The translations under genes and the position numbers were made by a program. From Mytilus galloprovincialis (lineage: Eukaryota; Mollusca; Bivalvia; Mytilida; Mytilidae), in contig NC_134847.1 of the NCBI RefSeq assembly GCF_965363235.1, positions 46,999,305 through 47,063,304 on the forward strand: DNA of 64,000 bases, read 5' to 3'. The notes beneath the pieces are model-generated. The model saw only the letters and a list, made by a program, of their open reading frames with translations. It did not search any database and had not been told where the DNA came from. Shown here piece by piece: positions 23,058-38,000 of this stretch. The stretch's first letter is position 1. Each line of letters starts with the position of its first letter.

Positions 23058-26000
23058 CTGCAAAAGACATGTGTCCTCTAAATAGAGATAAGCAAAGTCA
23101 ATGTTGCAGTTGATTATGGCAGATTTTACAATAAGAAGGAATTATTGTTTTTTGTATCCATCAAAAAAGCAATTGCTGAAACTGTGAAACAGACTGTGTA
23201 ATGGAGTAATGCATTATGTTATTGAATAAAATGTGTCTTTCTGAGTAAATAAAAATAAAAATTACTCTGTGTTTGTGTTTTATGTTAGAATTAGAGGGTT
23301 TTCAATTTCAAAATATTGGACATGGAATAGACATCATGACCTACTTTACTGACATCCAGCTTATTTGGAGTGGAATTTTGAAGTATTATTTATAAGTGGA
23401 GCCTAATAACATGGACTTATATTTTAATAAAAAGTCTTCTTTTGTGTTTTAATCATAACTTTAAGGCAGATTTTTATTGGTAAAGGCTAAAAAAGGTAAT
23501 TTAATAATATTGTTGCTAACGTCACGTCTTTTCCGTCCATTGTGGTATGTCACGATCGCAATTTTCTTGTTAGTTCTCAGACAGCCCATTGTAGTTATTT
23601 TTATCCCGGGTTTTATAAATAATTGAAAATAGCAATCATATTAAATTTGGATGACGTAAGGGGGTCAAAGGACTTGAGGAATCAATATCATTGGCTGTTT
23701 TATTTTTTGCGAACGTTACTGTTCGAGGTTTCCGTCCAAATCAGTGTCACGTGAGCAACATATATTTATATCTGTAACTCTCCTGTATAGGAGTTACGAT
23801 ATCGCCCTTTGCAGAAATAGATTCGGAGTCAGTTCCTTCACATGATGGGGAAGCAAAGAAGGTAAGTTGTATGTAATATCGTTACAAGAGGACCTTAAAT
23901 GTATTCCGTCCATCAAAAAGACGTTCGCAACAAAACATAATGTCATGATAGTAGATGTTGCTAATGTTACTATTACGAATTGGTTTCTTGTGTATTCATT
24001 TGATATAAAGTACACCTGCAAATGACATTCTGTATATTTAGAAATTCTAAACCAGACTGTACAATTTTATTACTCCAGGCATATATTAAACATCACTGTG
24101 TGCATACATTTTAACTTTTAAAGATGTTGTTGCTCATGTGACATGTCCAAATGTCGCTAACGTTACTCATTTTTGTCTCCGTCACATTAGCAACATGAAA
24201 GTAGGAGACAGAACACAATACTGTAAAATCTGCCTTATATAATTATAAAACATGTGTTTTCATAGGAGAGGTATTATGTACTTAATTGTTATATGTTTCG
24301 TCTCTAAATTAATACTCTTGTACTAAATGATTACCAAGAGGGCTCATGTGGTACAATTTAATCTCAATAGATAACACATGTTATTCCAACTGGTAACAAG
24401 TGTAGTCTCAGGAGAGACACATTTCAACTAACGGGCAATTTGTTCTCAATGGTGAAATATAGATTCTACCACTGCCTCGAGTGTGATACAATATTTATCA
24501 ACTCAAGACAATTAAGTCTACACATTTAAAATGCAAGCACAAGATTTGGTGGTTGAATCAGTTTCTCTAATGATTTTTATACGATATGCAGACAACATTT
24601 ATCCTTCTTTTCAAATGACCTGCAAAAGGATGTATTTCTACATGAGGTCATCAGGCATGGTCACATTTTTTCATGACGTCAAAAAAGGAATTTCAGAGAA
24701 AAGCAAGGAAATCTGAACTCGTAAATAAATTTTGACCAATAAAGAATTGAGATCAAATGAACTACACATAATAAAAATAATCAACAGGTCATGAATGGGA
24801 TAAATTGAGTGAGAATTAAAGAAGAACTGTTATACTATATCTTTACTGCAGTGGTATTTTTATACTTTGTCTTGAATGGAGAGGTATTGTTATATTATGT
24901 ACTCAATTGAGAGGTTCTGTTATACTTATTGGTAATAAGTCTTCAGTATGCAGGCATCAGTACTGTTCAACTTATAGGTATTACCGGTATATGTCTGAAA
25001 AAAGGGAAAATTAATTTTCTTCATCCCACAAAGATCATTTTTTCTTACTGGTAACAAGTGTATCTTAAGAGAATACCTGGTAGGTAATATTTGACTGACT
25101 GGTAATGTATGTTAGAACAAACTGGGAAAAGTAATGTTATATGTCCCGCAAGGAGCATCTATACTTACTGGTAACATGTTATGTAGCTGATGGTATAAAG
25201 TTGTATTCCTTCTCTCTGGGTCTTTCTGTATAGCTTTTTGTAGATGATATTTTGTTCCTTCAATATGGACGGCTTTCTTTCCCCTTGTTACAGCAGTATA
25301 CACATGCTGCCAGTTTTGATACTGATTGAACCCCAGTACATATACTAATGTCTCACATTCAGATCCCTACATAAAGAAATTCAAAGAGAGGCTTAGTCAG
25401 TGTCCTCCTTTTTCACTGAGGTAAGGTGGTGGGTTTTTTTTAAACACTCTAAACCAGATGTTTTTTTTGTGTTTTTTTTTTTAAAACATTTCCAACAAGT
25501 TTTTTTTACTGTGGGCGGGGTGAGGGTCACATTAGTATTATTCAAATTTAGTGGAATTGAGCAAAAAAATAAATAGATGTCAAATAAACTGTCAAATATT
25601 TTTCTTTGATTATTAATTTCTGATAATGTTTGATAAAAAATAATAATGGCATGCTTATAACTGTCACTTGGAAATCTAATAAATATGTCACCTGCATCAA
25701 TTAAAACAATCTTAATTATGTAGTATTTCAATTATTTGATATGAAAATAAATGCAAATACATAAAATTTATGGATTGTTATGCTTATCTATAATAGTTAT
25801 ATAAATAAGAAGATGTGGTTTGATTGTCCATCAGAGTCAAATGAAGTAGATGAAAGCAACTTCTCAGTTTTGTGGATTCATTAATATTCCTTGGATACTT
25901 ATTTTCCTGGATTTCATGGGTACAGGGGAACCACGAATTTAAATGTTCACTGAATTGCAAATTTTCTAAAGGAATGTATGCAGACTTTGCCAAAACCATG

Positions 26001-29000
26001 AATTTAAATATCAACTAATATGCAAGTTTTCCTCAATCCCGGAAAATTGGTTCCCATGAAAATAAATGAATCCACAGTATAATTTTAGTCACCATACAGC
26101 TTCAATGATGAGCATGTTGTTCAGATATCTCATAATTAAAGGTGTGCATCAATTTGCCTTAATTTTTGTATAAAATTCTAGTTTTTCTTCATGTAAATCA
26201 ATTTTAACTTACCTCCTAACTGGTGCACTCAATTAGCGTTTATCACTTTTAAGGTAAGTGGTTTATAAATGGAACCAAGTTTCCATAGTGGCATAAACAA
26301 TCTATGGTGTTACCTTTTTACCTACCTGAAACGTATGAATAGTACGAGCCCAGGAATGTTTCATTTTGCACTTCTGCATGACTTCTTTGTAATTTACCCA
26401 CAATTCCCTAGGACATTCACGATCTTCATCAGAAAATTTTAAAAATCTATCTGCTCTCCCTCTGTTGCTCACACTATTGACTTCCTGATAAAGAAAAAAA
26501 CCAATCATTTATACAGTATCAACTTCTCTATTCATATAACTGTTCTTTTCATACAAGTATGGCTATTTTGATTTTTTTATAAATCCTTAATGAGGAGGGT
26601 AACATATGATATTGTGCTGTAGAAACTTTCCTGCATAACAGTGATTTTTATTCAAACTGCTATTAATGTCAAACTTTCATATTTTGTAAACAATATGTTT
26701 CTAAATTGTGCTGTCAGTTTTCTTGTTTGAATTGTTCATGTTTTTCATGTTTTTCATGTCAGGGTCTTTTATAGCTGATTATTCAGTATGAGTTTTTCTC
26801 ATTATTGAAGTGACCTTTAATGGATTACTGCCATGTCATTTGAACACTGACCCATAATTATCTCATTGGCAATCATATCACATTTCCTTATTTTTATATT
26901 TATAGATTATCGTTGATCATCTCAACGAGATTGATTTTCTCGCTTGAGCCGGGACGGCGAAACGAGAAAGGCAATCGAGTTGAGATGATCAATGATAATC
27001 TGTTTATCGCTATTTTACCTTTGACGACGTTGTCAATTTCATATCAATTTCGTTAGCAACGCCACGTGCCTGCTTAGTTTCTAGCGATAATTTTCCATCT
27101 CAAGCAAGTAGCATGATATGATTATTATCACAAAAAAGATCAACTGGGAAAAATGCACGAAATAGCGATAATAATATTTATATTGAAAAATAACAGTTAT
27201 CAACAAATACAAATACTAATAAAATGAAATTTCCTTGATGTTAAGGAAAGACCCAGTAAAATTTTTTCACTTCAAACCACATAATTCCAATGGAAACTTA
27301 GTTATAGAAATACAGTAACATGAATAATCCCTTCTGACAGTAAGGTCCATGGTGAGGGGACATATCTTTTGGGCTGTATAAAGATATGCGGCCAAGTATG
27401 GTCAGAATGGACCTTGGTGGTGCTAATCTCCTTGCTAGTGTTGAGCATCATGCTATCAGCACATGTGAACTCTGTGAAGAGTCGTCTAGTGAACAGATCA
27501 ATAGTTCAATTTCTGCCTTTTTCCAGATTCCCTTTTTCCACACTCCATGCCAGTCAGAGTGCTGATTAAAGCTGGTATGGTTCATTTTCTCTAAATTCAA
27601 AAGTTAAATTTCTCTACTATCCCAGATTCCCTTTTTCCACCCTTATTCCAAGTCAGAGCAAAGTGCTGATTCTACACTGGTATGGTTCATATTCTTAAAC
27701 CCTTTCCTCCACGGAAATTTTTATTTTACATACTTGATTCGCATGGGATTTTTCAATAAAATGCTGAAAATCAGCAAGTTTAACGTATTTTTTTAATGCA
27801 TTTGGAAAACAAATATTTCATCAATGAAATTCCAATCATACATTCTTATGAATATCCTTTTTATATTGAATACAAATTTTATAAGTTCTGATACAGATAT
27901 TTCGAAGTCAGAAGCGTCAAAAGGCATCATTATGAAGGAAAGGGTTAACTTGATCTTATACTGAAAATTTTATCAAACAGATATCAATCATTCAAATGCA
28001 CATACAGCTTTAATGAAGTAAATTTCTCCGTTGCAAAGTCTGATGGTGGCAGCAGTCTTCTTTTTCTTCTGTTTCCTGCTTGCTTCATTTCTTTCTGGAT
28101 TCATTGTTGTATTTGTTGCGTTCATTGTTTCACATAGACTTGTTCTAAAACGTATACACAAAAGGGTGAATGATTCAGATAAGTAGAAAAAAATAGTCTA
28201 AAAATTATTTATTTATGAAACACACAACGCAAACTTCAAACAGTAACTCAAGAGTCAGACAAAAAATGATGCTTTTAAATTTTTTGAGTACATGTATATA
28301 TATGATTAATAAGTAATTAAATAACATAATTTTAAGATTAAATGTGATTTTGTAAAGGATTTTTGAATTCCAACTTTGCTAACCCTCTCATTGAAAGTAA
28401 AGTTGGTGAGTGAAAGGCTAGTTTACAATTAGAAAGACTTTTACAAAATCCTATCTAATTTCAATAATTCTATTCTAAACAATAAAAAGAGTTTTTGTGT
28501 GAAGGTTTCTCTTTTAAAAAAATTTCTTTTCTGGGGATTTTTTTTTTATCTTTGCTAGATGCAACAGGAAAGTGTTTGCCAAAAAAAATCATTCTAAATT
28601 TTGACAGCTTTTTCTGTATGTAAAAATAATGAAATCTGAAGTACTGATTGTTCTCTTATTCTTGTCAACTGTTCAACAATCATAATAACAATTGCATGCA
28701 AAAAATACTTTGGTTTCTCTTTGACAAAATCCTCACACAAATATTGATATGCATGCACTGTCTTAAATAATAAAAAAAGACACAGAATGAATGTGGTCTT
28801 ATGAAGTTATTTTTTTTTTTTTTGCTTTTGAGCAACACTATGCTTTTGAATATTAATCCCCTCAAACAAAAATATTTGAAGAAAAATTCTTTTTAATTTC
28901 TGAAATCTGAAATGAGTAAAATTTTACCCCCACCCTCCCATTTTTTTTTTTTACCTCACCCTTACCCTTATTCAAAAAAAAGAAAAATATATGTAAACCA

Positions 29001-32000
29001 TTTTAGAATCATAACAACCATTTCCCATAATGCAACAATGAAACAAAAATGTCAGACATCCTAACCAGAATGAATAAAGCCATACTAACCCATCAAGTGT
29101 TTGTGACATCAGTGTTATCTCCATTGCGTCTGCTGCTTGTTCAGGTTCTAGGTCTCCCTCTAAATATTTAACATCTATTTTACCATTCCCATCATCCTCG
29201 TATACCACAACCATACCATTCTTCTTCAGACAAATCTTATCACCAATTCGGAAATCTAGTTTATTTTTGTGATTCCTTGTGGTATGATTGTTGTACTTTT
29301 TACATGCATGTTCATTAATCATCTCACAATATTTACTGTAAAATAAAATAAGCTTATTAGTCCACACACAATACAGTATCGACAATTGATTAAGATATAA
29401 CACATGTTAATTGTGTTCACTGTATTTTTTTACACAATCATTTTAAATGAGTTTTTATGTAAAAAGTTAAATAACATAAACTAAAGAACTCCAAAGAAAA
29501 TTCAAAACTGAAAGTCCCTAAACAAATGGCAAAATCAAAAGCTCAAACACATCAAACGAGAGGATAACAAGTGTATACATATTTAATTCAATAAAAATTA
29601 TGATTCTAAGGAAAGATGATGACCATAATCATGGTGATATATAAAAAAAAGCTGTATATTATTTATTATTTAAAAATAATTCTTACTTAGTAAATGTAAT
29701 AAACTGAGATCTGGTGTGGTCTTGAAGAGTGGGTTCATCTTTTAACATTCTTTGTACAACTGAAAAATGAAATAATAGATTGTAACTGCAGTTGTAAAGA
29801 TAAACAGGTGCTCGTAGACAATTTTCTTTTACTTTTTATAAATGAACAAACTGAAGATGTGGTATGAGTGCCATGATACAACTCTCCATCATAATTTGTA
29901 AAAGTAAGCCATTTCAGGTCATAGTACGGTCTTCAACATGGAGCCTTGGCTCACACACACCGAAAAGCAGGCTATAAAGGGCCATAAAAATGACTAGTGT
30001 AATATTTCCCTCTTTTAAGACACAAACAAATTTCTCAAATTAAAATAAATCAAGTTAACTTTACAACATGGCTTCTATATATTTCTTACACAATTGGCTT
30101 ATTCATTCTATTGACCAGTTGTAAATTGTTTGATATGAATTATCTGCAGTTGATGAATTCTAAGATCTTCTTTGTTCATAATTCAATCATTATGTCTTCT
30201 CTTATTGTTACCTGATATTACTTTAAGGACAGTATTAAAATAGGTGACCATGAATTACAATGTCAGTACTTATTTATTTATTGTTTTGCAATCACAAGAA
30301 AAAATTGTCACAGTTTGTCAACATGTAATGTAATATATTAAGAGAAATAGATTCTGGCACTGCATTTTTCAACTGTCGTAACTTGAACTTTCACTTTGCA
30401 AGCCTATGCTTTGAAAATCTTTTCCTGTAGAGAAATATATTGATATAGTGATAAATGTATATATCATGGCATGCTGTGCCTATTTTAAAATAGCTAATTA
30501 ATATTCTATATGGTACATGTATTTGCTTATTGTTTCAAGGCTATACAGTGATCAATAGATTTGTAGAACTTCCTCTTTTGATAACTGGTTGAAAATTGTC
30601 CCAATGGCAATCATACTACATCTCCTAATTTTCAAATATAAATTACAAAAAAGTTGTTTCACTTAGATAACTTAACTTGAGTTCAATTTTTAATTAAAGA
30701 AAATATGTATTTATTTCTATAATTAATATACCTTACCTACATCATGCATATCGTTACCCTCTTTAGGAACTTCATGTAATGCAAAGTTATGTTCTGAGGA
30801 AAATATTGGGTATCTCTTCTCAGATATGTATGTGGCATTTTGTATGATAAGGTTTGATTCAGCTCTGTGATTTGTCTTCAGTTCAATAGCAGATTTTATA
30901 GGATACGTTGATTTAAAAATGTCAGCCAGGAGATTTCCAGGTTCAATGGAAGGCAACTGTCGGACATCACCTAGGAGAACAATTTTCCGTAGTTTTGAAT
31001 TTTCCATCAGTGTTGTAAGAAGGGTTGAAAAAGTAGACACAGCCACCATACTGCATTCATCAACAACAAGTGTCTTTACATGCCTGAATTTCCACTTAGC
31101 GTCTGGATCTTTCTGTGTTACGTAAAACTTATAGCTCCATATAATCTGATGTAAAGTAAAACCATTTGTATTGGCTCGTCTACCCAGTAAATTAGCAGCT
31201 TTGCCTGTTGGGGCAGTATATATGATGATAGGTTCAGAACTGTCCCTAGGATCTTCTTCCTGTGGTTCTGCTTTGCCATCTTCAGGGCTACATAAAATTT
31301 CAGAATCTGGTACCCTATCTGCAGGGCTAGAGAACATCTCAGATTCAGGAAAGTCAGGATCATTGATGTTGTCTCTAGTTTTCTGAGAGTATTTATAGTC
31401 ATTTAAGTCAATTTCATCTCTTCCATCTATTTGTGACATTTCTTCTTCCCATTCTTCCTTCTTATTTTCTTCATCCAAATCTGTATTTTTATCTTTTTCT
31501 TTCTCTCTGTAAAATAGTAATGATAATCTAAGGACTACAAAACTTTAAAAAAAAAAATGCAAACATTAGGAGACTGTTTTTTTGTTTAATTTGTCATTCT
31601 AAAATTTTTGCCACAATTTAGAGCAAAAATATCACACCCTTTTATGATATTTTCAGGTAAGAACAGTGTAGGGCTAGTAGGGGCAGATCCTGTCATTCTT
31701 AAAAGTGGACTTCCCAATCTAGGATAAAGAGGGGGTTCCAATCATATGTTCCCTTTTAATGCATTGATCGTCCAAAAAAAAGAAGAAAGGGGGATTGGGT
31801 TCCAACCCCCAGAACTCCCCTGGATCAGTCACTTGGGTGGGTCAATTGTGTAAAATGCAACGTTCAGCTTTTACTTTTCTTGTCGAGCATAGTATTTAGA
31901 GACAATATATTATTGTTAGAATCAAGATTTTATAATTGGAATTAATCTTTGACATGGACTTTCACAAGAATGTACAAATGTACTAACAAATTAATAATAC

Positions 32001-35000
32001 CAAATCCTGAAAAATTTCATAATTTCATATTCCTTAACAATGTCTACAAAACTGCCTACACAGAACAAGTTTCTTCCCAGATTTTTTAAAATATAAATTT
32101 TCGCCCACATATTTACAAGTACGTCCGATTTCACATGTTCTACTTACTTTTGTAAAGACATAACTTTAGTGACAACAGTTGTTTTACCACAACCTCCTTT
32201 CCCTGATATAACAACTATTGGATACTTTAATAACATCTTAGCTGCTTCCAATTGCTCTTTGTCTCCTCGTACTCTCTCAAATTCTTCACTGAAAACAGAC
32301 GGATAAATGTTATCATTCTGTATCGATTAATCAATTGACATAAAAAAGTAAATATAAATTTAAATTCAGTGTCACTCTTCTTGTTCTTAGGGGAAAAAAT
32401 GAACATAATTTTAACAATTACTATTAACTTTCAATGCAATGTAACGTGATTTAAAATATATGTAAGCTTTAAAACAAATGTAATTTTTTAGGTCTTCTGT
32501 ATGCATACACAGTCAATGTTTATAAGAAAAAAATATGCAAAAGTTTAGTCAATGCTAAAAGTTCCTGATTAAGCCTTTAAGTTTTGGATTTTAAATATCA
32601 CTGTAAACGATGTTCCAGTTACGCTCTAGATGAAGAACAGCTATAGAAAATTGTTTCCACAAGTTTGTCAATACACTGTTGTCTTATAATTATGTTCATC
32701 CCTCTTTTTATAATATTATATTGATAGATACTAATGAATTATGTACATGTACAGTGATCATATGTTCATTCTTTTAGCGAAATCAATTTATCTTTTAAAA
32801 CAAACCTTTCCAGATCAACATCAAGCTCCCAAGGATCTTCTAACTGCTTTTTATACAAAGTATTAATTCCTTCTGTTATTTTTCGTTCATAATTATAAAG
32901 CTGCTGTAAACACACTTTAATATCATTGTCTATCTCAACTTCCTTGGTTATTTTATGCCGTTTTAAGAATTTTAATGCTTCATCGAAGACTCTACACTCA
33001 TTCTCCATTTTCATTTTCAATTTAGCCAATGAAATCTGTGTATGGCCATTTTGTCTGGAGTCAGTTTTTAAAAAGTCGTAGATAATCAGTGCTTCTTTAT
33101 TTACTTGGTCTAAGTCATCAAACAGACCAGCTCTTTGTATTGACATCAATGCTACTTCACAACCTACCAAATCATAATCTTTGTTCAGTAACTGAAAATA
33201 AGTCAACAGAAATTTAAAAGATTTTCCATTAAGCAAGACATATCACTTTTCAACATTTTTATACACCCTGCCTTTTAAATAATTAGGGTTGAGTTTTCCT
33301 CATGAAGGTAAATTCATAAACACGCTTCAGTTGCATAATTTTATAAAATCCATTCATACACAGTACACACATTATATCACCTGGTACCAAAGTAAAAAAT
33401 AAACATTTACAGATTGATGACCCCAACGAAGATATGGACAACATAAAAAGCTTTTTACATGAGTAATTTAATTTAAAAGGACATTGTAGTTGTAATGAAA
33501 AGCAGTATTTTTAAAGCCTATTCATTTTTAAGAAAACATGTATATTGCTAAAGTAAATTTCCAATATGATATGTGCCACAACTATCAGACCTAAATGATT
33601 TATTCATTCAGGTCTGATAATTCACAAACCTTTTTAAATCCAAACACCCATGGTTTGAGGTCTAAAGCCTTGCTGAGATCTTTAACAAGACTTTCATTTT
33701 CAGGGTTCTCCATGATGGCTTTGAACTGCATGGGTAGCAACTGTGACAAATGCGATACTAACTTGGGATATTTCAAAGCCTTTGATATACATGCCCACTC
33801 TGAAAAATAATAATTTCTTGAATTATAATTTTCATACAGCACCAACAAGCAACAATAACGATTTGGTAAAAGAAATTATTTCTAAACAATTCAATGTATT
33901 TTTCTAATACATGTACCAGCATCTATGTAAATGCTAAAAAACTGGAATGCAGATACATCTGTTACTTAAAGACTTTTGTAATCTTTGGCAGTATAAACTT
34001 CCAAATAGGAGATAATTCTTTGTCTGTTTTCTTAACACAAACATAGCTTCCTTCTTAAAAAGATAAGTAAGATGCACAGGTTGTAGTGTTGAAGACTATA
34101 GCTCAACACATACATATATAAACTAGGCTTTTAAAAAAAATAATCGAATTTACTCTTTGTTGTTGCAACTGCTTTCTTTAGCTATATAGTAATACTTGAT
34201 TTAAAGTGTCATATTCTTATACAAATGCAAGTTCCAAATGAAATCATGGGTTATGAAAATTGGCTAATTAGGCAAAAAAAAATATGTCTGTTTAAAGGGG
34301 CACTAGCTGCCAAATTCATGATCACCGATTTGACTCAAATTCTCATTTTTTATTTATAACAATGTATAACATTTTTCAAAACTATCAAAAATATCAAATA
34401 AACAATTTACCAGACATGGTCTCAATAAGATGTTGCTTCGTTTCGTGTAAAATTTAGCCAAGACACCATCTAATTAACTATCGAGTTGACCTTCTATGAC
34501 CATATAAGCAATGTAAACATAAACACAGATATAAATAGATTAAGCAACTTGTGCAATTCTATTTTTATAGGTCTGTTAAATTTTGTATTATAGATTAATC
34601 AAAGAGCTGAAAGCTCTGAGGAAAAATGACGCCACTGTCTCTTATATTGGGATAGTTTTTATGCAAGTCTTGATTTTCACATACCTTAATTAGTTTAACA
34701 ATGCAACATGTCTCGTAAGCATATAATTGATATTTGTATATGTGTGTGTGTGAAGTGAAGGTGACAACTGGCGTTTTTTTTTAAGACAAATGAATAGGTC
34801 AAGACTACCTGAATTGTACAAATAAATACCGTAGAAAGGCTTGTATATTTCTCACTGGTACATAGTCTAAATCCGGGTCCGTTCGCGCCCATTCACGTTT
34901 GCGCCCACTCATGTTCGCCCCCTTTCATTTTCACACCCTACATGTTCGCACCCAATCTTAATTGGTTTTGTGTTTAATAACTCTGTAAGCAAGTGTTTTC

Positions 35001-38000
35001 TTATAAGTATAATTGTTGTCATTGTCTCAAAATAAAGTGTTGAATAAATCTTAATCATGTTTTGGATAGGGTATTGTTAAAAATAATAATAATCCTTTCT
35101 AAATAAAGTGGTATTTTGTCAACGTTTTATTTTGTGTTGAATAAATCTTAATCATGTTTTGGTTAGTGTATTGCTATAACTTTGTTTCATTGACTTGTTT
35201 CAAAATGAAGTGAGATTCTGACTATGTTTTTTTCTGTGTGGTAAATAAATTTTATCATGTTTTGATTATAATAGTGGATTGCTATATTTTGGTTCCTATA
35301 TTTTATTGTTTCGTTGTTTCAGATCAAAGGGACCAAGCTGTTAAAAACAATTATCTTTTGTGTTTTTCCTTTAAAATCTTCAATGTTTACTCATACCAAG
35401 CTATAAATACATTCAGTATTTACACCAAAGCAATTTAAAACAACAATCATGATTTTCCAATTATTCAAATTGAATTTGAATTAAAATTGGGCGCGAATGA
35501 GTGGAGTGCGAACGGACCTTGGGTGCGACCGTGCGAGCTGCGAACGTGTAGGGTGCGAAAGTGTATTGGGCGCGAACAGACCTGATACCACAGTCTGAAC
35601 CCCCTTCTCCCACAAAATATTAAGTAAATAATCTTTTTGTTACTGTTATCAAAGGTCTAATGAAACTCAGGTAATTTCAAACATTTGTCAAAGAATTCTA
35701 GTCATTACCGGCACCTGGTTAAATTGGCACCTGGACAAATCAGCACCTGGTTAAATCGACACCTGATTTAGTCAATTCATCACCCATGTTAAATATATAT
35801 TTTTAACAGTATTTTAAGCAAAAAGAGTAAAAATAAGAAAGGGGTTGCCAGAATTTAGCAATTTTTGGGTGTTCATGTACATTTTGTATATATTTATTTT
35901 TCTCAACTAAATGACTTTTTTGGTGTATTTTTAATGATATATATATGAGTAGTCCAAATAATTATTACGTCTGGCAAGGCTTTTTTAATTTTATTCTGGG
36001 ACACCTTCCTATGACCGCAAGGCTATGTTAATTATTTTCTGAGACGCCTTCCTACGAACGTCGTAGGAAGGCGTCCCAGAAAAAAAAAAAAAATCCTTGC
36101 CAGACGTCATAATTATTTGGACTAATACATGAGATATTGGATATTTTTATGCATTATTTTAACCAGTTGAGCATTTTACAGAATTGTTGGTTTAATGCTG
36201 TTTAAACTTTACTGAAAAAAAACACCTTAAATTGGCTAAATATTTGGCATGAAAGTTTGATTTATTGAAAGGGACTCATAGTTTTCCATTTTATTTTAAT
36301 AATTGTCTAATTGTTAAAACAACAGTTGGGTAAGGGCTTCGTTGTTTACCTTTATACACAACAACATATTCACTTTGGTTTCCTTGTTTACCTAAATACA
36401 CAACAACATATTCACTATGTACTTGGTAACAGTTATTAATTAATTGAATAGAAAATATTATAACAAATATTATTGGATGCCGAATTGACGTCAAATAGGT
36501 GCCGATTTGACTATATGCCAATTTTAATAACCAGGTGCCGACTTGACTTGTACGTTTCAATTCCTCTGCGATCGTTTGCGGTATTTTCTTGAGAAAACAT
36601 ATTTTCCATCATCAAAGAGAAGAAGAAACTGCTTGAAAATGATTCTGGAACGCTTCATGATTGTAAAAATAAGTTTAATTCACTCAAATAACAATTTTGA
36701 AACTTGCGATGTTTAAACAGGAAGTTTCAAAAGCACGTGTAAAAGAAGAAAATAACCGGTGAGAGTGGAAATCCGTACATGACAGATATCACTATAGTAC
36801 GACTTTGAAAGTAAAACAGTTCCATCCTTTTGTAAAACAGTCTTTAATATACCTATCACATTAATGTTTGAAGGGTCTTAAGCTTATTCAAACCATTTAA
36901 GTCGGTATGAAACACCAAAACGGAATGAACAATAACCGATTACGTTTTGTAGTTTACAAATTCTAAACTGGTTCCCGTCAAACTACAACACTTTGTTCGA
37001 GTGTAATGGAATACAAACAGAAACCAGTTAGTAAATATGAAACCGAGTGTAAACTGGTTCCTGGCTGATAACTACACAATGATCATGCATAATGATAACA
37101 CAAGCAGATTCCAGTTTGTATGGAAAATAGTAAATACGAAACCAAGCGCGGTAGGCAGAGAAATGTAATGAAGTTCAGGTCGGCAGTAATGGAACAATGA
37201 CTGCGTCATTTTCCAAAAATTTATGTTTATCCTCGTTTCTATCTTTATAAGAATGATTTTGTGTGGATCGAATCAGTTAATCAAATTATTTACCTTTGTA
37301 TCACTTTCAATGTTGACATCCTTTACCTTTAAATACCCGTACACGGACATTGCATGCGTTATTCTATCACTTTCTACAGGGTTAAATTGGAGTTCACATG
37401 AATATGGATTTAATGAGGTCGAATTATTCACTTGCAAGTGAATAACTAATTATTAATGTTTATTAGCTTAATTTGACAAAATTGAACCATTTTAGCTGAT
37501 AAAAGCAAATTATTATTTCACTTTTTCACTTTCATTAATGATTGAACAAAAAAAAAAAGTATACTTCTGATTTTTTATATAATTCGTAGCTAGTGCCCCT
37601 TTAAGGTTACATCATCAAAATAAATAGGGTAGGTGTGTCGGTATTTCCATTTTATTATTTTTTTCCATATTTATGGTGCCATGATTTTGAGTTGTGCTGT
37701 CTGTTTTGCCGCAGTCTGAGTTGACCACAGGCCAAGTTTAACCCTATTTTTAATGATTGGATTATTTCCCTTAGTTATTGGTTGGGGAAAAAAATGGCGG
37801 CGAAGTTTTTATTTCATTACATGAGTTGCAAGTTTCCTTAAAACAGCTGTCATATTCATGATTGTGAACATTGGGATGTATCAGGCAATTGATTAAATTT
37901 ATTGGCAACCCTTACTTCGCTTTTGACACAAGTTCTTAATTTTTCACTTTACGACGGAAATAAAATGGCTTAGGGTTGGCGCTCAAATTAGGGTCGGGTC

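Larger units (their letters stand above)
34296..37600. mobile_element. 3.3-kb TTAA-flanked composite element in a HELB intron
   Basis: Inverted ends AGGGGCACTAGCT (34296) and AGCTAGTGCCCCT (ending 37600) are flanked by direct TTAA copies at 34292-34295 and 37601-37604. No transposase frame remains. Three further elements sit inside it (34873-35586, 35709-36540 and, within that, 35951-36123). TTAA duplication points to a piggyBac-like mechanism. The whole stack lies within HELB intron 33800-38243 and leaves splice sites untouched. Confidence 0.78.

Noticed and set aside
34860..35600. CpG island promoter inside HELB
   Set aside because: CG richness comes from the degenerate TTCGCRCCC units of a mobile element that recurs at 44497; it is not a promoter signal.
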